A DNA stretch of 64,000 nucleotides from Leucothrix pacifica. Lineage in GTDB: Bacteria; Pseudomonadota; Gammaproteobacteria; Thiotrichales; Thiotrichaceae. The stretch covers positions 1 through 64,000 of the forward strand of contig NZ_QGKM01000015.1 in the NCBI RefSeq assembly GCF_003172875.1, written 5' to 3'. Below, in pieces: positions 26,868 to 36,911 of this stretch. The notes below the pieces were generated by a model. The model made no database searches. It saw nothing but the letters and a program-made list of their open reading frames with translations, and was not told the origin of the DNA. Position numbers and translations under genes: made by a program. Within the stretch, counting starts at the first letter, position 1, and each line of letters begins with the position of its first letter.

Positions 26868-27656
26868 ATGAAAATATCTAACCTAGTGGTTTTGTCACTT
26901 GTGCTTGCTTTGGCTGGCTGTAGTGCAATTACTCAGAAAAAAGATAAAGATACAACCAATGCTGAAGACGTACGTGCAATACGTGCTCTCAATCAGGATT
27001 TTGCCACACGTCCGGGTATTAGCTCTGCCGATACTTTTGGTGTGCCTCAGGCTTCTCAATCAAGCGCTAATAGTCCGGCGGCGGCTTTTGCGGCGTTGTC
27101 TAATGTTCAAAGCACCATTATTAGCGAGCAGGACAAGCTAGATGTGACTGTCTTCAAGGTACCTGAATTATCTGCTACAGACCTCACGGTTGAAACGAAT
27201 GGCGCTATCTCCTTGCCATTACTCGGTGGTGTCGTGGTGCGTGGTTTGAGTATTCCTCAGGCGGAGCAAAAGATTGCGGGTTTGTTAAGTCGTAATTACA
27301 TGCAAGACCCAAAAGTAACGGTCACTCGCAAAGAGCAGGCGTTTAAGCGAGTTACTGTTGAAGGTGCTGTCAGAACACCGGGTGTATTCCCAATCACCGG
27401 GCGCATGACGTTCTTGCAAGCAATCGCGCTGGCACAAGGCCTAACAGACTTGGCTAATGATAAGAGTGTGGTTGTATTCAGAAACGGGCGTCAGTATGGC
27501 GTTAATCTTGATCTAATCAGAAACGGTAAGGCACCGGACCCAATCCTGCAAAATGATGATCGTATTGTTGTATTGAAATCGGATAATAAAGTACTTGAGC
27601 AAAAAGTTATTAACTACTTGCCTGCCTTGTTATCTCCATTCTCATTACTGCAGTAA
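26868..27656 (+). CDS. Wza-type polysaccharide export lipoprotein
   Basis: This is a 262-residue outer-membrane-type lipoprotein with lipobox LAGC (Cys18). After a low-complexity region comes the Poly_export domain (about 85-165: 'ISEQDKLDVTVFKVPELS', 'ISLPLLGGVVVRGLS', 'YMQDPKVTV'). An SLBB domain follows ('VTVEGAVRTPGVFPI'). Wza-like proteins form the periplasm-to-surface channel for capsule or exopolysaccharide. No tyrosine kinase, polymerase or glycosyltransferase genes flank it. The C-terminal helix that lines the Wza pore is short, so its membrane topology is uncertain. Confidence 0.85.
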   Translation: MKISNLVVLSLVLALAGCSAITQKKDKDTTNAEDVRAIRALNQDFATRPGISSADTFGVPQASQSSANSPAAAFAALSNVQSTIISEQDKLDVTVFKVPELSATDLTVETNGAISLPLLGGVVVRGLSIPQAEQKIAGLLSRNYMQDPKVTVTRKEQAFKRVTVEGAVRTPGVFPITGRMTFLQAIALAQGLTDLANDKSVVVFRNGRQYGVNLDLIRNGKAPDPILQNDDRIVVLKSDNKVLEQKVINYLPALLSPFSLLQ

Positions 27657-27673
27657 TCTGAAGTAGGGCATAC

Positions 27674-27708
27674 TCGAGCTCACTCACATTATTCCTGAGT
27701 GAGCTCGA
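27674..27708 (+). terminator. Long perfect hairpin after the export gene
   Basis: A 13-bp perfect stem TCGAGCTCACTCA / TGAGTGAGCTCGA with a 9-nt loop, followed by a weak T-rich stretch (TATTGTTTTATT). It lies between converging genes and may serve both. Confidence 0.7.
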
Positions 27709-27715
27709 TATTGTT

Positions 27716-28348
27716 TTATTCTACATTGATATGAATTTCATGACGTCTCAACATCGGAACAGTCCAGGGAGAGTCATAGATGACTGAGCGCGCAGCAGAC
27801 CTTGGTTTTAAATCATTTTGATTAACCCATTGTGTCAGCATATCCGCTTTCTTGCTGATCATTCGTTCACTGCGGTATCCCATATAGCTTATAACTGCGA
27901 CTTTCATTCTTGGTAACACCTTAAATGTGATGCCACTATCTGATGGTATTGGGAGTGTTTTTAGTGTGTATGACTCCGGCATAGCAACTGATGTTAGCCA
28001 AGTTCCATCCAAGTACTCTTCGTAATATGGCACAGTCAATTCTACCTTTGGTTTCTTTGATCCGGCACTCACGGTGATTGGTGGATTCACAGAAATTGTT
28101 TGACCAGCAAGATTACTACCTGAAACATAATCAGTAAGACGTTGGTAGCCTGCTCTAGTTGCCGCCATGTAACTGCCTTCCGAGGCAACTTGAGCGATAA
28201 TTAAAGGCTCATACAAGCGAATCTCAAAATTCTCATCAACAGCAAGTGTTGAGTAAAGTGCCTCTTCACCAGTACGTTGTCCCAAGAAGCTGCAGCCCCC
28301 GACCAATACCGATGTCATTGCGACGATAAGTAAGTTCTTCATAATCAT
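27716..28348 (-). CDS. SOUL-family heme-binding lipoprotein
   Basis: This is a 210-residue protein with a lipoprotein signal (VGGC, Cys19 from the first ATG; a second ATG two codons on is also possible). The rest matches the SOUL/HBP fold: 'FEIRLYEPLIIAQV' at the start and 'AATRAGYQRLTDYVSGSN'. Then come 'ITVSAGSKKPKVELTVPYY' and the C-terminal 'YDSPWTVPMLRRHEIHI' typical of the family. SOUL proteins bind heme or other hydrophobic ligands; the bacterial role is unknown. It lies 15 nt downstream of the DUF1456 gene, so the two are probably cotranscribed. Confidence 0.82.
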   Translation of the reverse strand: MIMKNLLIVAMTSVLVGGCSFLGQRTGEEALYSTLAVDENFEIRLYEPLIIAQVASEGSYMAATRAGYQRLTDYVSGSNLAGQTISVNPPITVSAGSKKPKVELTVPYYEEYLDGTWLTSVAMPESYTLKTLPIPSDSGITFKVLPRMKVAVISYMGYRSERMISKKADMLTQWVNQNDLKPRSAARSVIYDSPWTVPMLRRHEIHINVE

Positions 28349-28363
28349 AAGGATGAGTAATCA

Positions 28364-28840
28364 CTATAAATCTTGCGGTTGTTGTTGACGCTGATGGTAA
28401 ATAACCAGCCCCTTTAAAAATTGTCTTAGTGTATGGTCATTGCACTCTCTAAAGTGTTTATGGCCATTTGCCCTGAAAAGCGCGCTGAGCTTGTGTCTGG
28501 AAAGCTTAATATCACCGAAGTCGAATATAGCGAGCATTTCATCTTCATAAAGCTCCAATGCTATTCTCAATTTTTTCAGGATCTTGTTGTTATCGATGTG
28601 CTCATCGGGTGCTACACCAGCACTCTCGCCACCACGTCGATACACAATTAAACCATTCAAAAAATGAGCAAAAACGGTATCAGGCAGTTCGTAGTCAGCT
28701 TTATCAGGATCTTTTTTGGAGAACTTACTGATGTCTTCAACCGAGCAGTCGTATTGACCAGCCTCAAAGATCTTCACAGTGCTTGTGTCATCAAGTTCAA
28801 GTGCGTATCGAATTCGACGAAACGCTTCATTGTTTTGCAT
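28364..28840 (-). CDS. DUF1456 family protein (YehS-like)
   Basis: This is a 158-residue protein built from two similar halves: 'NNEAFRRIRYALELDD' at the N-terminus and 'NNKILKKLRIALELYEDE' from about 84. Each is followed by a helix ending in 'LNGLIVYRRG' or 'LKGLVIYHQR'. This duplicated DUF1456 architecture is that of E. coli YehS, whose function is not known. It appears cytoplasmic. It is the first gene of a two-gene unit with the SOUL lipoprotein. Confidence 0.88.
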   Translation of the reverse strand: MQNNEAFRRIRYALELDDTSTVKIFEAGQYDCSVEDISKFSKKDPDKADYELPDTVFAHFLNGLIVYRRGGESAGVAPDEHIDNNKILKKLRIALELYEDEMLAIFDFGDIKLSRHKLSALFRANGHKHFRECNDHTLRQFLKGLVIYHQRQQQPQDL

Positions 28841-29000
28841 AATCTATCCTGATAATTGTTCAGTTCCGGATGTTATCACATAACCACAAAATGCGACTGC
28901 ACCGGATCAATAGATTTACAGTAAATTACAAACTATCGTTGAGATTATTATTTTCACATCGCGAGTCGATGCTATAGACTTACAGGCTTGTTAATGGGTT

Positions 29001-29396
29001 ATGACAGGACGCCTTTTGGGACATTTAATTGCGATTATGTTAGGTGGTGCAATCGGTGCTGTGTCTCGTTACGGTGTGTCTCACTTTGTTTATGTATTAA
29101 TGGGGCGAGGCTTTCCCTACGGCACATTAGTTGTTAATGTGCTGGGCTCATTTCTAATGGGATACCTTAGTGTGTATCTGTTGGCAAAAGTGAATCTTGA
29201 TCCAGCCTTGCGTTTTGCAATTCTGGTCGGCTTTTTAGGCTCTTTCACGACCTTTTCAACCTTCTCAATGGATACGCTGTCATTGCTGGAGTCAGGCTTC
29301 ATAGCCAAAGCGTTTACAAATATAGTCATTAGTGTGGGAGCCAGCCTGACAGCAGTCTGGCTCGGAGTCATTCTGGCTCGTGCAATGAAATTCTGA
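29001..29396 (+). CDS. crcB: Fluoride channel Fluc/CrcB
   Basis: This 131-residue protein has four hydrophobic segments, the normal size for Fluc channels, which act as antiparallel dimers and export F-. Signatures are 'GGAIGAVSRYGVS', 'GTLVVNVLGSFLMGYL' (the pore Asn) and 'GFLGSFTTFSTFSMD' (the Phe box and Na+ site). I looked for the fluoride riboswitch upstream and did not find it. serS starts 24 nt downstream, probably in the same transcript. Confidence 0.93.
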   Translation: MTGRLLGHLIAIMLGGAIGAVSRYGVSHFVYVLMGRGFPYGTLVVNVLGSFLMGYLSVYLLAKVNLDPALRFAILVGFLGSFTTFSTFSMDTLSLLESGFIAKAFTNIVISVGASLTAVWLGVILARAMKF

Positions 29397-29414
29397 AATT
29401 ACGGTTTAAAATAG

Positions 29415-30695
<1,281 letters not shown>

Positions 30696-30706
30696 TCCCG
30701 TGAATG

Positions 30707-30734
30707 CTGCACAGTGAGTCGCTTCACTGTGCAG
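30707..30734. terminator. Hairpin after serS
   Basis: Perfect 11-bp stem CTGCACAGTGA / TCACTGTGCAG with a 6-nt loop, 12 nt past the serS stop. It lacks a T tract. Confidence 0.5.
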
Positions 30735-30912
30735 TATGCATGAAAGTAATACATAAAAATAATTATAAAACAAAGATTTACAGCGGTTTGAAAATGCCCA
30801 TTGGTCGGATAAACACTGATGGTCGTTGAATAGTTTACAAGCAACGTTTATATTAATATCCATATAAAAATAATAGGAGAGGTTATTAAGATCCTCTCAA
30901 TAGGATAGTCAA

Positions 30913-31449
30913 ATGGTATCAAAACCACTGTATCGCACACAGCGTGGTTTCTCCCTGATGGAAGTGCTCGTTTCAGTCATCGTCTTATCAATAGGTTTGT
31001 TAGGATTAGGCGGATTGCAAATGACATCTCTGAAAGGCTCGAATAATGCTCATTTCAGAACAGTGGCCAGCCTTGCTGCCACGGATTTGGCAGACCGAAT
31101 GCGTGCTAACCCCATAGCAGTTGCTGCTGCACATTATGAGTCAGCGTACGTTCTGGCGACTTGCAAGAATCCACCTGAAAAACTTTGTGAGTCGACAGTC
31201 TTATGTACACCAGAAGAGTTAGCTGACTACGACGTTTTTCGCGTAAATTGTGGTGTGTCGGATGATGGCTTCCAAACCGGTGGCGCTCAATATGACTTAC
31301 CAGAAGCCTTTATGTCTGTGAGCTGCGCCAGTGCAACGTGTACTAGCGGAATCGAGCATACAATTGAAGTGCGTTGGAATGAAGCAGACGATAGTGATGC
31401 AGATAATAAAGTTCAGCAGCGTACCTACGAGTTAGATTTTGTCCCATAA
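30913..31449 (+). CDS. pilV: Type IV pilus minor pilin PilV
   Basis: This is a 178-residue prepilin with the class III signal 'TQRG-FSLMEVLVSVIVLS' (cleavage after Gly13, Glu at +5), followed by 'LGLGGLQMTSLKGSNNAHFR' and 'ATDLADRMRANP', all diagnostic of PilV. The C-terminal domain has several Cys pairs, as in other minor pilins. It primes pilus assembly with the other minor pilins and PilY1. It is the first gene of a four-gene operon pilVWX-pilY1; fimU and pilE are not nearby. Confidence 0.92.
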   Translation: MVSKPLYRTQRGFSLMEVLVSVIVLSIGLLGLGGLQMTSLKGSNNAHFRTVASLAATDLADRMRANPIAVAAAHYESAYVLATCKNPPEKLCESTVLCTPEELADYDVFRVNCGVSDDGFQTGGAQYDLPEAFMSVSCASATCTSGIEHTIEVRWNEADDSDADNKVQQRTYELDFVP

Positions 31450-31480
31450 ATAATAACAATAACAGTCGGAGTTAGCTGCT

Positions 31481-32368
31481 ATGCGTAAGCAGACGGGCAT
31501 CCCTAAAATTGATGGTTTATCACTCATTGAACTCATGGTGACGATGGTTGTTGCGATGTTTCTGATGGGGGGTGTAATCAATGTTTACATTAGTACTAAG
31601 TCAAACGACAAAGTCAGAAATGAAATCAGTGAGATGGAAGATAATGGACGTACAGCATTGATGCTGATGCGAGGAATCATTAGTCATGCCGGTTATCAGT
31701 CAATCAATGACTTGCCTCTGGACGAGCCGTTCTATGCTGGGGCTGATGATATGGATAATCCTGATTGTCGTGGCGGTACTGATAAGCTGATTTCCTATAA
31801 CCCCATATTGGATGAGAAGACACTCAACTCGGATGTTGCTAAGAGAGATACATTAGTCGCTGTACATATTGCCGACAGTCCCTTAGCAGCAGGTGGCACA
31901 ACAGGGCTCTTGGTTGCGGATTGTCAGTCAGGGACGATACCTGCTGAATGTAGTTCTGATCCGGTAGATGGCCTTTACACTTCTGCGGACTCCAAAATTT
32001 ACAACTACTTATATATCAACACTCCAGATGGTCGCCGGGCCCTGACTTGTATGGGGTCAAGAGGAGGTTCGCAGCCACTCGCAGAAAACATTGAAAACCT
32101 ACAATTTCTTTATGGCGTGTCAATTGGCGATGATTTGGTTTATCGCAATGCCGAAGATGTTACCACCAACGGCGAGTGGAGCAGTGTCGTTACTGTGCAG
32201 GTGGGTATTCTTGTGAGATCAGAAAACGAAGTGCTTGATGAGGAGGAGTCCAAAGTATTCCTTCTGTTAGATGAAAAGATTACAACCCCCAAAGATCGAA
32301 GAATCTATAAAACTTATACCACTACCATTGTATTACCCAATCGCCTGGATCGTGAGTTTGAATCATGA
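31481..32368 (+). CDS. pilW: Type IV pilus minor pilin PilW
   Basis: This is a 295-residue protein with a prepilin-like N-terminus 'IDG-LSLIELMVTMVVAMFLMGG' (Leu at +1 instead of Phe, which is tolerated) and 'EMEDNGRTALMLMRGIISHAGYQS', typical of PilW. The globular part contains 'LTCMGSRGGSQPLAENIENLQFLYGV', another family hallmark in outline. It follows pilV by 31 nt and overlaps pilX by 4 nt (ATGA), so the three are translated as a unit. Confidence 0.9.
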   Translation: MRKQTGIPKIDGLSLIELMVTMVVAMFLMGGVINVYISTKSNDKVRNEISEMEDNGRTALMLMRGIISHAGYQSINDLPLDEPFYAGADDMDNPDCRGGTDKLISYNPILDEKTLNSDVAKRDTLVAVHIADSPLAAGGTTGLLVADCQSGTIPAECSSDPVDGLYTSADSKIYNYLYINTPDGRRALTCMGSRGGSQPLAENIENLQFLYGVSIGDDLVYRNAEDVTTNGEWSSVVTVQVGILVRSENEVLDEEESKVFLLLDEKITTPKDRRIYKTYTTTIVLPNRLDREFES

Positions 32369-32835
32369 AAATAAAAATATTAAAAAAACAATCAGGTATC
32401 ACACTGATTACATCCCTCATTATGTTAATGGTGATGACCGTTATCGGCTTAACAGCCATTCGTTTATCGACCATCGATTTGGTGGTAGCGAAGAACTATC
32501 AGCATCAATTAACGGTATATCAAGCAGCTGAAACGGCCCTGAGAAGGGATGTAAATTTCTACCATTTGTATGAATGGATGCTCGACAATACAAAACATCC
32601 CGGTGAGACAGAGAATGAAGGTGTCGTGAGTGAGACCTTAGTTGTTGATCTTGAGAAAGACTATATCTGCAAAGGTCGTCAGAATCAGGCAACGAGTATC
32701 GGGCCTGACTCGCCATCGTGTAAATTGTTTATGTTTACTATTGATTCGCACTTAGAGGGAACCGGTGCAAAAGATCGTCATTACCAAGGTGCAGGAAAAC
32801 AGGTGCCTAATGCTTCCAGAGGTAGCTATCTATAA
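32365..32835 (+). CDS. pilX: Type IV pilus minor pilin PilX
   Basis: This is a 156-residue protein with 'KKQSG-ITLITSLIMLMVMTVIGL' and the PilX-type continuation 'IRLSTIDLVVAKNYQHQLTVYQAAETALRRD'. The +5 residue is Thr instead of Glu, as is normal for PilX. It joins PilV, PilW and PilY1 at the pilus tip. The start overlaps the pilW stop. The C-terminal part is variable and lacks recognisable domains. Confidence 0.9.
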   Translation: MKIKILKKQSGITLITSLIMLMVMTVIGLTAIRLSTIDLVVAKNYQHQLTVYQAAETALRRDVNFYHLYEWMLDNTKHPGETENEGVVSETLVVDLEKDYICKGRQNQATSIGPDSPSCKLFMFTIDSHLEGTGAKDRHYQGAGKQVPNASRGSYL

Positions 32836-32890
32836 AAGTACCGCTAAAGCAGTACCAGCAATAATAAAAAGTATAATTTGAGTGCCTGTT

Positions 32891-35800
32891 ATGAAAATTA
32901 ATAAATTCTATAAAACGTCCAGTGCTGCTTTATTAGCAGCCTCTTGTATCTTTGCGACGGCTGTTGCCGATGATACAGAAATCTTCTTTTCTGAAAACCT
33001 GAAAGACATCCGTCAAAACATCATGTTTATCATTGATGGTTCAGGCTCTATGGACATTAAAGTATCTGAAGGCGGAGATTCGCGTTTAGATGTCATGAAA
33101 AAAGCGTTGTCTACGGTACTAAAGAGTGCGCCGGATAATCTCAATGTTGGCCTGATGAATTATGGCGAGGACCCATACCGAATTCGTGGTCATGGTGTTA
33201 AGTTTCCTACAACGCCGATTAACGATAAAGCATTGCCCGTGGTGAGTGCAAAAATTCCTGTGGATGCCTGGGGTAATAAAGAATGGTGGTATAGCAGTAT
33301 TCCTGAACCCGATGAGACTGTTACTGTTCGTGAATATTTATCTCAAATCACTGACTGGTACTGGAAGGATAACTGGTACTCTGAGGCATATGATGGTGCG
33401 ACTCCTGTCGATATGCCAAGACAGGGCGCGACACCTATTGTTGATGCGATTTACGAAGCAGCGCTTTATTTCCGTGGTGATAGTGTCGGATTCGGTTTAG
33501 GTGATGCTGGTTACTGGAATCGTTGGGCAGCACATCCCTCAACCTATGAGGGTGGCATTGTTAAGTGGGATAACACGTCTTGTAGTACGACTTATGAGAA
33601 AACGGTAACACCTGCCATCGACTTTTCAAACAATGAATATCCTTGGCTAAAATGTAAAGGTAAAGAGCTTAACTATTGGGAAAGATGGTGGTATCTCTAT
33701 AACGGTATCCCTATTCCCGATAGCACGCCAAGTTATGAAAATTGTCAGAAAACGGAGTCTTGTCAGACACTCAAATACAAAATTTGTGATGAAAAAGTAG
33801 CAGGGTACTGTTCTAATCCTCAGGTCACTGAGTTAGGCACAACCTGTCCTGACGGTGCTTGGGTCGATAGTTATTGTAAAAATGATAAGTACCACTACGA
33901 GTATGTCGAAAAGTGTAGCTATGATGTGTGTGAAGGTGACTACACACCTAAGTCAAATTATGTAAGCCCGATCTCACAGGAATGTCAAAATAATTATATT
34001 GTACTGCTATCAGATGGTAAGCCGGGTAACTATGACTCGCTTACACCTAATGAAACGTATTTAGGATTAAAGTCTGGTGCGTTACCAACGCTAACGAATA
34101 AAGCGGACTCATCAGATACCTTCAGTCATACAAGTTGTGACAGCAACCCATCGCCTAGTGGCTTCCGCCATGGAGTGTGTGGTCCTGAGTTGGCACGTTT
34201 CTTAGCTGATTCTGACAGTAGTGATCTTAAAGGCAAGCAAGGTATTCAGATGTACACAATTGGTTTCGGTTTAGGTGGTGAGCCTGAGTCTGAAGACTAT
34301 CTGAAAAGCTTGGTTACAGCTGATAATCCTGAAACTGAAATAGTAGAAGGTTACTTCTCGGCAAGTGATGAGAAGCAGCTGTCAAGCGCCTTTAGCACTA
34401 TTCTTAACGAAATCAGTTCTACGACAACGTCATTTGCTGCTCCTGGTTACAGTGTAAATACTAGTACCGGTTTGTCTAATGAGAAGGTGGTTTATATCCC
34501 CGTGTTTGATAAGCAGTTGACGCCGAGATGGAACGGTAATCTGAAGAAATTCAAACTGGATGATGATGGTAATGGTCTTCATGTCATCAAAGGAAAGAAC
34601 AATAAAATTGCTGTATCTGAGTTAGGCGTGTTTGAAGAAGATGCGTTGGATCTTTGGTCTAATTCAACATCTGCAGACGGACGCGAGGTTAGCCGTGGTG
34701 GTGCAGCTTCCTTGATTGATCCGAATAACCGGTTGGCAGTGACAGACTTAGCCTGTTCTTCTTATCCTTGTGATTTGACGACAGATAGGAACCTCATCGT
34801 GCCAGAAAATGCTAAGGATTCAGGTGCTATTACGAATGCTGTACTGGGACTTCCTGATGCCACTGATGAGTCATTGCGACTAACACTCGTTAACTTTGCA
34901 CGTGGACGTGTGTGGAACGATCGGACTGAGGTTTATGATCTGGAACCTCATATGGGCGATATGTTGCACACAGAACCCGTTGTTGTGACTTATGACAAGA
35001 CTTATATGCAAGATAGTTTTGATGGTGATTCTAGTCCGGGTCAGGTTGTGTTTGCTGCCACTAACGAAGGTTATCTGCACGCGTTCAACTCTGTGACAGG
35101 AAAAGAACTGTTCGCCTATATGCCGTCAGATCTAATGAAAAATATCAATGTGCAATATGAGAATACTGACTCAGGCAATCACGCTTATGGCATCGATGGC
35201 TACATTACGACATGGTTCTTAGATAAAAATAAGGATGGCATTATTGACGCCAGTAGCGGAGATCGTGTGTATTTATACTTCGGCCTACGCCGTGGTGGCC
35301 GTGCTTATTATGCATTGGATGTTACCAATGTCTCTGCACCTAAGTTGATGTGGAAAATCTCTGGTAACTCCAGCCAGTTCAGTAATCTTGGTCAGAGCTG
35401 GTCAATGCCGTACTTAGCCAGAATTCGCACTAGCGATACCGAGATGAAAGAAGCGGTGATTTTCACTGGTGGATATGATGTTAATCAGGATGAAGAAGAT
35501 CTTAGCAGCCGGAAGCCAACAGACAGTATGGGTAATGATCTGTTCATTGTAGATGCAATGACGGGTGACTACATTTGGTCTCTGCAGGGAGGCTCTCTGG
35601 GTGGGTCACCGGATATCAATGTGGACAATTTAACCCATAGTATTCCTGGTGGTGCCAGAATGCTGGACATGAATCGTGATGGTGCAATTGATCGTTTGTA
35701 TTTTGCTGACACTGCCGGGCAGTTATGGCGATTAGAACTCCCAACGGGCCCTAGCTATGATCTGTCAGATTCAAAATTGATTTTGTTTGCTGAACTGGGT

Positions 35801-36541
35801 GATTCAGAAGGCACTGGCGTAAAAGATGCCCGTATGTTCTTTAATGAGCCGGATGTTGCCTTGTTGAAGAACGGAAAAGGTAATTGGCTGACGGTTTCAA
35901 TTGGTAGTGGTTATCGTGCGCACCCTGCGAATGAGAATACTAGCGATAACTTCTATGTGTTGCTTGATAATGCGGTCAACGTGCCTCTTGAGAAAACACT
36001 TGATGGTGAGGATGACTTTAAGACGCTAAAAGCATCTGATCTGGTTAAACTCAGCTACAGTGATGGTGAAATCAATAAAGGCGAAATGAACGATAAAACG
36101 ATTCTGAATATTGATGGTAAAGCGGGATGGTATTTAGCCTTGCCTGAAACTGGTGAGAAAGTATTGTCTAATAGTATCACCACAACAGGCTCGGTCATGT
36201 TCACAACATTGGTACCGGGTAGTGGAGCAGCCGCTGCAGTTGCTGACCCTTGTACCGCACCGGCGACTCAGGGACGTTTCTACTCTTTGAATTTACTGAC
36301 AGGTGATGCCGGTAGTGACCTGAATAAAGACGGTATCATTACGGATTCTGACTTGTATGCCGTTGTTTCATCTAATGAAATCCCCGGTTCTCCACAACGT
36401 GTATTTAATGATCCGGTTTGTGAAGGTGAGGACTGTGAGCAGATGGTTGATATTCGTGTCGGTAAGAAGAGTTCTCCTGTGACCGATTACGATTCAGCCT
36501 TTCTGGAAAGTGTTTTTTGGACGAACCCTGCAAGTAATTAG
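32891..36541 (+). CDS. pilY1: Type IV pilus tip adhesin/assembly factor PilY1
   Basis: This secreted protein of about 1216 residues has a signal peptide and an N-terminal von Willebrand A domain with MIDAS motif DGSGS near residue 50. A Cys- and Trp-rich region follows at about 170-360. The C-terminal PilC/PilY1 beta-propeller (about 620-1150) contains 'FAATNEGYLHAFNSVTG' and EF-hand-like calcium loops such as 'DKNKDGIID' and 'DMNRDGAID'. PilY1 is required for extension and mediates surface sensing and adhesion. I prefer the ATG at 32891 to a GTG three codons upstream. It is last in the pil operon. Confidence 0.92.
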   Translation: MKINKFYKTSSAALLAASCIFATAVADDTEIFFSENLKDIRQNIMFIIDGSGSMDIKVSEGGDSRLDVMKKALSTVLKSAPDNLNVGLMNYGEDPYRIRGHGVKFPTTPINDKALPVVSAKIPVDAWGNKEWWYSSIPEPDETVTVREYLSQITDWYWKDNWYSEAYDGATPVDMPRQGATPIVDAIYEAALYFRGDSVGFGLGDAGYWNRWAAHPSTYEGGIVKWDNTSCSTTYEKTVTPAIDFSNNEYPWLKCKGKELNYWERWWYLYNGIPIPDSTPSYENCQKTESCQTLKYKICDEKVAGYCSNPQVTELGTTCPDGAWVDSYCKNDKYHYEYVEKCSYDVCEGDYTPKSNYVSPISQECQNNYIVLLSDGKPGNYDSLTPNETYLGLKSGALPTLTNKADSSDTFSHTSCDSNPSPSGFRHGVCGPELARFLADSDSSDLKGKQGIQMYTIGFGLGGEPESEDYLKSLVTADNPETEIVEGYFSASDEKQLSSAFSTILNEISSTTTSFAAPGYSVNTSTGLSNEKVVYIPVFDKQLTPRWNGNLKKFKLDDDGNGLHVIKGKNNKIAVSELGVFEEDALDLWSNSTSADGREVSRGGAASLIDPNNRLAVTDLACSSYPCDLTTDRNLIVPENAKDSGAITNAVLGLPDATDESLRLTLVNFARGRVWNDRTEVYDLEPHMGDMLHTEPVVVTYDKTYMQDSFDGDSSPGQVVFAATNEGYLHAFNSVTGKELFAYMPSDLMKNINVQYENTDSGNHAYGIDGYITTWFLDKNKDGIIDASSGDRVYLYFGLRRGGRAYYALDVTNVSAPKLMWKISGNSSQFSNLGQSWSMPYLARIRTSDTEMKEAVIFTGGYDVNQDEEDLSSRKPTDSMGNDLFIVDAMTGDYIWSLQGGSLGGSPDINVDNLTHSIPGGARMLDMNRDGAIDRLYFADTAGQLWRLELPTGPSYDLSDSKLILFAELGDSEGTGVKDARMFFNEPDVALLKNGKGNWLTVSIGSGYRAHPANENTSDNFYVLLDNAVNVPLEKTLDGEDDFKTLKASDLVKLSYSDGEINKGEMNDKTILNIDGKAGWYLALPETGEKVLSNSITTTGSVMFTTLVPGSGAAAAVADPCTAPATQGRFYSLNLLTGDAGSDLNKDGIITDSDLYAVVSSNEIPGSPQRVFNDPVCEGEDCEQMVDIRVGKKSSPVTDYDSAFLESVFWTNPASN

Positions 36542-36632
36542 TCAATTTGAATCAAGTGATGTGTTTTCTCAAGAAATGATCATATAGGGATTGCACATTG
36601 CTGATTCAGCGGGTAAGATTCACAACCTCTTT

Positions 36633-36709
36633 AGGCGCGTAGCTCAGTTGGTTAGAGCACCACCTTGACATGGTGGGGGTCGGTGGTTCGAATCCACTCG
36701 CGCCTACCA
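36633..36709 (+). tRNA. tRNA-Val(GAC)
   Basis: A 77-nt cloverleaf with CCA encoded. The acceptor AGGCGCG pairs with CGCGCCT, the anticodon stem CCACC/GGTGG encloses TTGACAT (anticodon GAC), and the T arm contains GGTTCGAATCC. A terminator follows about 27 nt downstream. No integrase or repeated tRNA end was seen. Confidence 0.96.
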
Positions 36710-36735
36710 GTATTTATTACTGGTGCAAGATTTAG

Positions 36736-36763
36736 AAAGCCGGATATCAGATCCGGCTTTTTT
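36736..36763 (+). terminator. Terminator after tRNA-Val
   Basis: AAAGCCGGAT / ATCCGGCTTT stem (10 bp) with a 5-nt loop and a T6 run. Confidence 0.88.
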
Positions 36764-36854
36764 GCGTCTGCGATTTATCTTTTCCCATCCTAAGTTTTCC
36801 TTTTTTACATCATCCGGTGAGGAGTCACCATCTCTCCTATCTAAGTTCACTTAT

Positions 36855-36906
36855 TGTTTGCTAATAGTGTGAATGTTGCTATGCTTAAAGCAAACAAAAG
36901 GCAAAC
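36855..36906 (+). promoter_or_regulatory. Promoter and repeated GCAAAC sites for the polymerase operon
   Basis: TTGCTA (36858) and TATGCT (36880) with a 16-nt spacer fit a sigma-70 promoter. TGTTTGC at 36855 is the reverse complement of GCAAACA at 36890, and another GCAAAC sits 11 bp further at 36901, one helical turn away. These could be sites for a damage-response repressor. They do not match the E. coli LexA box. Transcription from here would start after the first in-frame ATG (36873), supporting the ATG at 36912. Confidence 0.4.
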
Positions 36907-36911
36907 TAATA

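Noticed and set aside
28861-29000. Fluoride riboswitch upstream of crcB
   Set aside because: Neither the 5' GGCGAUGG-type start nor the conserved pseudoknot segment is present in the 140 bp before the gene.
36633-36709. tRNA-Val as an integration site of a genomic island
   Set aside because: No repeat of the tRNA 3' end and no integrase gene were seen nearby; the flanking genes look chromosomal.
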